Positions 14,210 through 15,457 of a DNA stretch of 15,457 bases are shown here, piece by piece (the first letter of the stretch is position 1; each line of letters opens with the position of its first letter). The notes beneath the pieces are model-generated. The model was not told the origin of the DNA and made no database searches. It saw only the letters and a list, made by a program, of their open reading frames with translations. The stretch is from Burkholderiales bacterium (GTDB taxonomy: Bacteria > Pseudomonadota > Gammaproteobacteria > Burkholderiales > Casimicrobiaceae), in the NCBI GenBank assembly GCA_031275075.1, contig JAISPI010000152.1, positions 1 to 15,457 of the forward strand, given 5' to 3'. Position numbers and translations under genes: made by a program.

Positions 14210-15457
14210 ATGATTTTCGACAAAACGCCTGATGTGAAAGGTATCCGACGAAAGATTGGCATCTTGTTTGTCGGAGGGTTTATGGCGTCGGCGGTTTGGG
14301 GGCAGGCTCCGTCGGAGGGTGAGGGTAATGAAACGCCGCCGATGGTGGCAGCCGGAAGCAACGCTATCGACAGACGTAATAATTACGAGGCAGACGATGA
14401 CGAGCAAGCGGTTTTGGCAATGGGCGGGTACAGGGTTGAATTGGAGGCACCCGGAAAAATCAAAAGTTTCCTCGAAAGATATCTTGATCTTTATCGGATG
14501 CAGAAGCGTAAAGATCTTTCCAGAGAGGATTTTCTATTGCTGGTGGATCGCACGCCGCAAAACGTTCAGTCGTTGCTGAAAACGCAGGGGTATTTCGAGG
14601 CGCAAGCGGAAACACGGGTAACGCAAGACGGTGATAGCGTTACCGTGCATCTCAAGGTTGTGCCGGGGACGCAGGTGATGGTGACGAAGGTTGATGTTCG
14701 TGTCACCGGCGCGATAGAGCAGGATGAAGCGATGATGGCGCAGTTCCGGCGCGCGCTGGAACGCTGGTTGTGGCGTTTGCCGGAGGGAGAGCCGTTTGAT
14801 CAAGCGGCGTGGGACGACAGCAAGCGCCGTGTGCATGATTACATCTCCTCGCGTCGCTATGCCACGGCGACTATCGCCGAAAGCAAGGCAGAGATTGATT
14901 CCAAGACGTATCAGGCCACGCTGACGTTGAACATTGTCAGCGGGCCGGCCTATGTGTTCGGTGAGGTGTCGATTGTCGGTATGGAGCGTTATCCCGAAAA
15001 AGTGGTGCGCGATCTGATCCGTTTTGAACCGGGAGCAACGTATCGGCGGAGCGATCTGCTGGATTTGCAAAGCGAACTGCAAAGCTTGTCGTATTTCAGT
15101 GGCGTGGTGATCGAGGCGCTGCCGAGCGACGAAGCGCCGTATGTGGCGCCGGTAGTCATTAATGTACAGGAAATGCCATATAACAAGCTTGATCTTGGTG
15201 TTGGTTACAGTACTAACTACGGGCCGCGTCTACAGTCTAAGTATACCTATAACAACGTTTTGAATCGTGGCTGGGTATTTGACAGCCTGCTGGATTTAAG
15301 CAAGAACAAACAACAGGCGGAAGTAGGGCTGAGTTTTCCAAAACAACTCAGCGGCTACGGGCATCGGGTGTATGCGGCTTATAACGATAATGATTTTCAG
15401 GGAATCCGCTCACGCGCCGGCAGATTGGGTGTGTCGCGTGCTCAGAACCGTGACAAG
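14210..15457 (+). CDS. tamA: Translocation and assembly module protein TamA (5' part)
   Basis: TamA is an outer-membrane Omp85-family barrel that, with the inner-membrane-anchored TamB, helps insert autotransporters and other proteins or moves phospholipid to the outer membrane. The frame is open from ATG 14210 to the right edge, 416 codons without stop; the family usually has about 580-600 residues. A signal peptide covers about 1-33 (RRKIGILFVGGFMASAVWG, probable cleavage near 31 or 33). A charged, low-complexity linker rich in Glu/Asp follows (about 34-70). Three POTRA domains lie at about 74-155, 157-243 and 246-322. The barrel starts at LDLGVGYSTNYGPRLQSKYT (327-346), typical of the first TamA strands. 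Single-domain Omp85 or BamA is excluded by the POTRA number. No strong Shine-Dalgarno precedes the ATG and no alternative in-frame ATG lies upstream. tamB is expected just beyond the window. Confidence 0.9.
   Translation, partial: MIFDKTPDVKGIRRKIGILFVGGFMASAVWGQAPSEGEGNETPPMVAAGSNAIDRRNNYEADDDEQAVLAMGGYRVELEAPGKIKSFLERYLDLYRMQKRKDLSREDFLLLVDRTPQNVQSLLKTQGYFEAQAETRVTQDGDSVTVHLKVVPGTQVMVTKVDVRVTGAIEQDEAMMAQFRRALERWLWRLPEGEPFDQAAWDDSKRRVHDYISSRRYATATIAESKAEIDSKTYQATLTLNIVSGPAYVFGEVSIVGMERYPEKVVRDLIRFEPGATYRRSDLLDLQSELQSLSYFSGVVIEALPSDEAPYVAPVVINVQEMPYNKLDLGVGYSTNYGPRLQSKYTYNNVLNRGWVFDSLLDLSKNKQQAEVGLSFPKQLSGYGHRVYAAYNDNDFQGIRSRAGRLGVSRAQNRDK

Noticed and set aside
14534..15082. 182-codon minus-strand ORF opposite tamA
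   Set aside because: The plus strand encodes continuous POTRA domains with signal peptide and barrel; this is a reverse shadow.
1..15457. CRISPR arrays, insertion sequences, prophage genes, tRNA or rRNA
   Set aside because: No regularly spaced repeats, transposase or integrase motifs, cloverleaf or rRNA signatures were seen on either strand.

Overview
The window looks like ordinary chromosome from a proteobacterium, most likely a betaproteobacterium. The grounds are the divergent fur / bamE-dapB block, the betaproteobacterial look of BamE, Fur and TamA, and the Gram-negative envelope genes throughout. No species can be named from the sequence. DNA is moderately GC-rich and coding density is high; no gene-free stretch reaches 300 bases.

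Left end (1-608): the last 65 codons of a small XRE-type helix-turn-helix protein, antitoxin-like, then an unrecognised, strongly basic 108-residue protein. Next (609-2463): fur on the minus strand, divergent from bamE (outer-membrane lipoprotein of the BAM machine) and dapB (lysine and diaminopimelate synthesis). bamE and dapB overlap, so they are translated from one message. fur and bamE may share one AT-rich -10 element read on both strands.

Centre (2464-11555): a complete four-gene tripartite efflux operon. It encodes a periplasmic adaptor (MdtA/MuxA), two different RND pump subunits (MdtB and MdtC types, both 1031 residues) and a NodT/OprM-family outer-membrane channel. This is the MuxABC-OpmB layout: one operon supplies the whole inner-membrane to outer-membrane conduit. 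The genes are tightly packed (27-nt gap, 4-nt overlap, 4-nt gap). Two control elements stand out. One is a direct repeat CTTAAC-N5-CTTAAC upstream of mdtA that fits a PmrA/QseB-type response-regulator box. The other is a 9-bp stem-loop that spans the mdtA stop codon and half of the mdtB ribosome-binding site.

Right side (11556-15457): an Atm1-type ABC exporter with a GTG start and its own candidate -10. A convergent FMN-binding split-barrel (pyridoxamine-phosphate-oxidase-like) protein follows, then a 269-bp intergenic region with clustered AATAC/GTATT motifs. The 5' part of tamA (signal peptide, three POTRA domains, start of the barrel) runs off the right edge.

I do not see a CRISPR array, insertion sequence, prophage, tRNA/rRNA or an overtly new defence system. 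The best leads are regulatory: the tandem box, the junction hairpin and the shared -10. After those come the unrecognised basic protein beside the antitoxin fragment and the PPOX upstream motif cluster.
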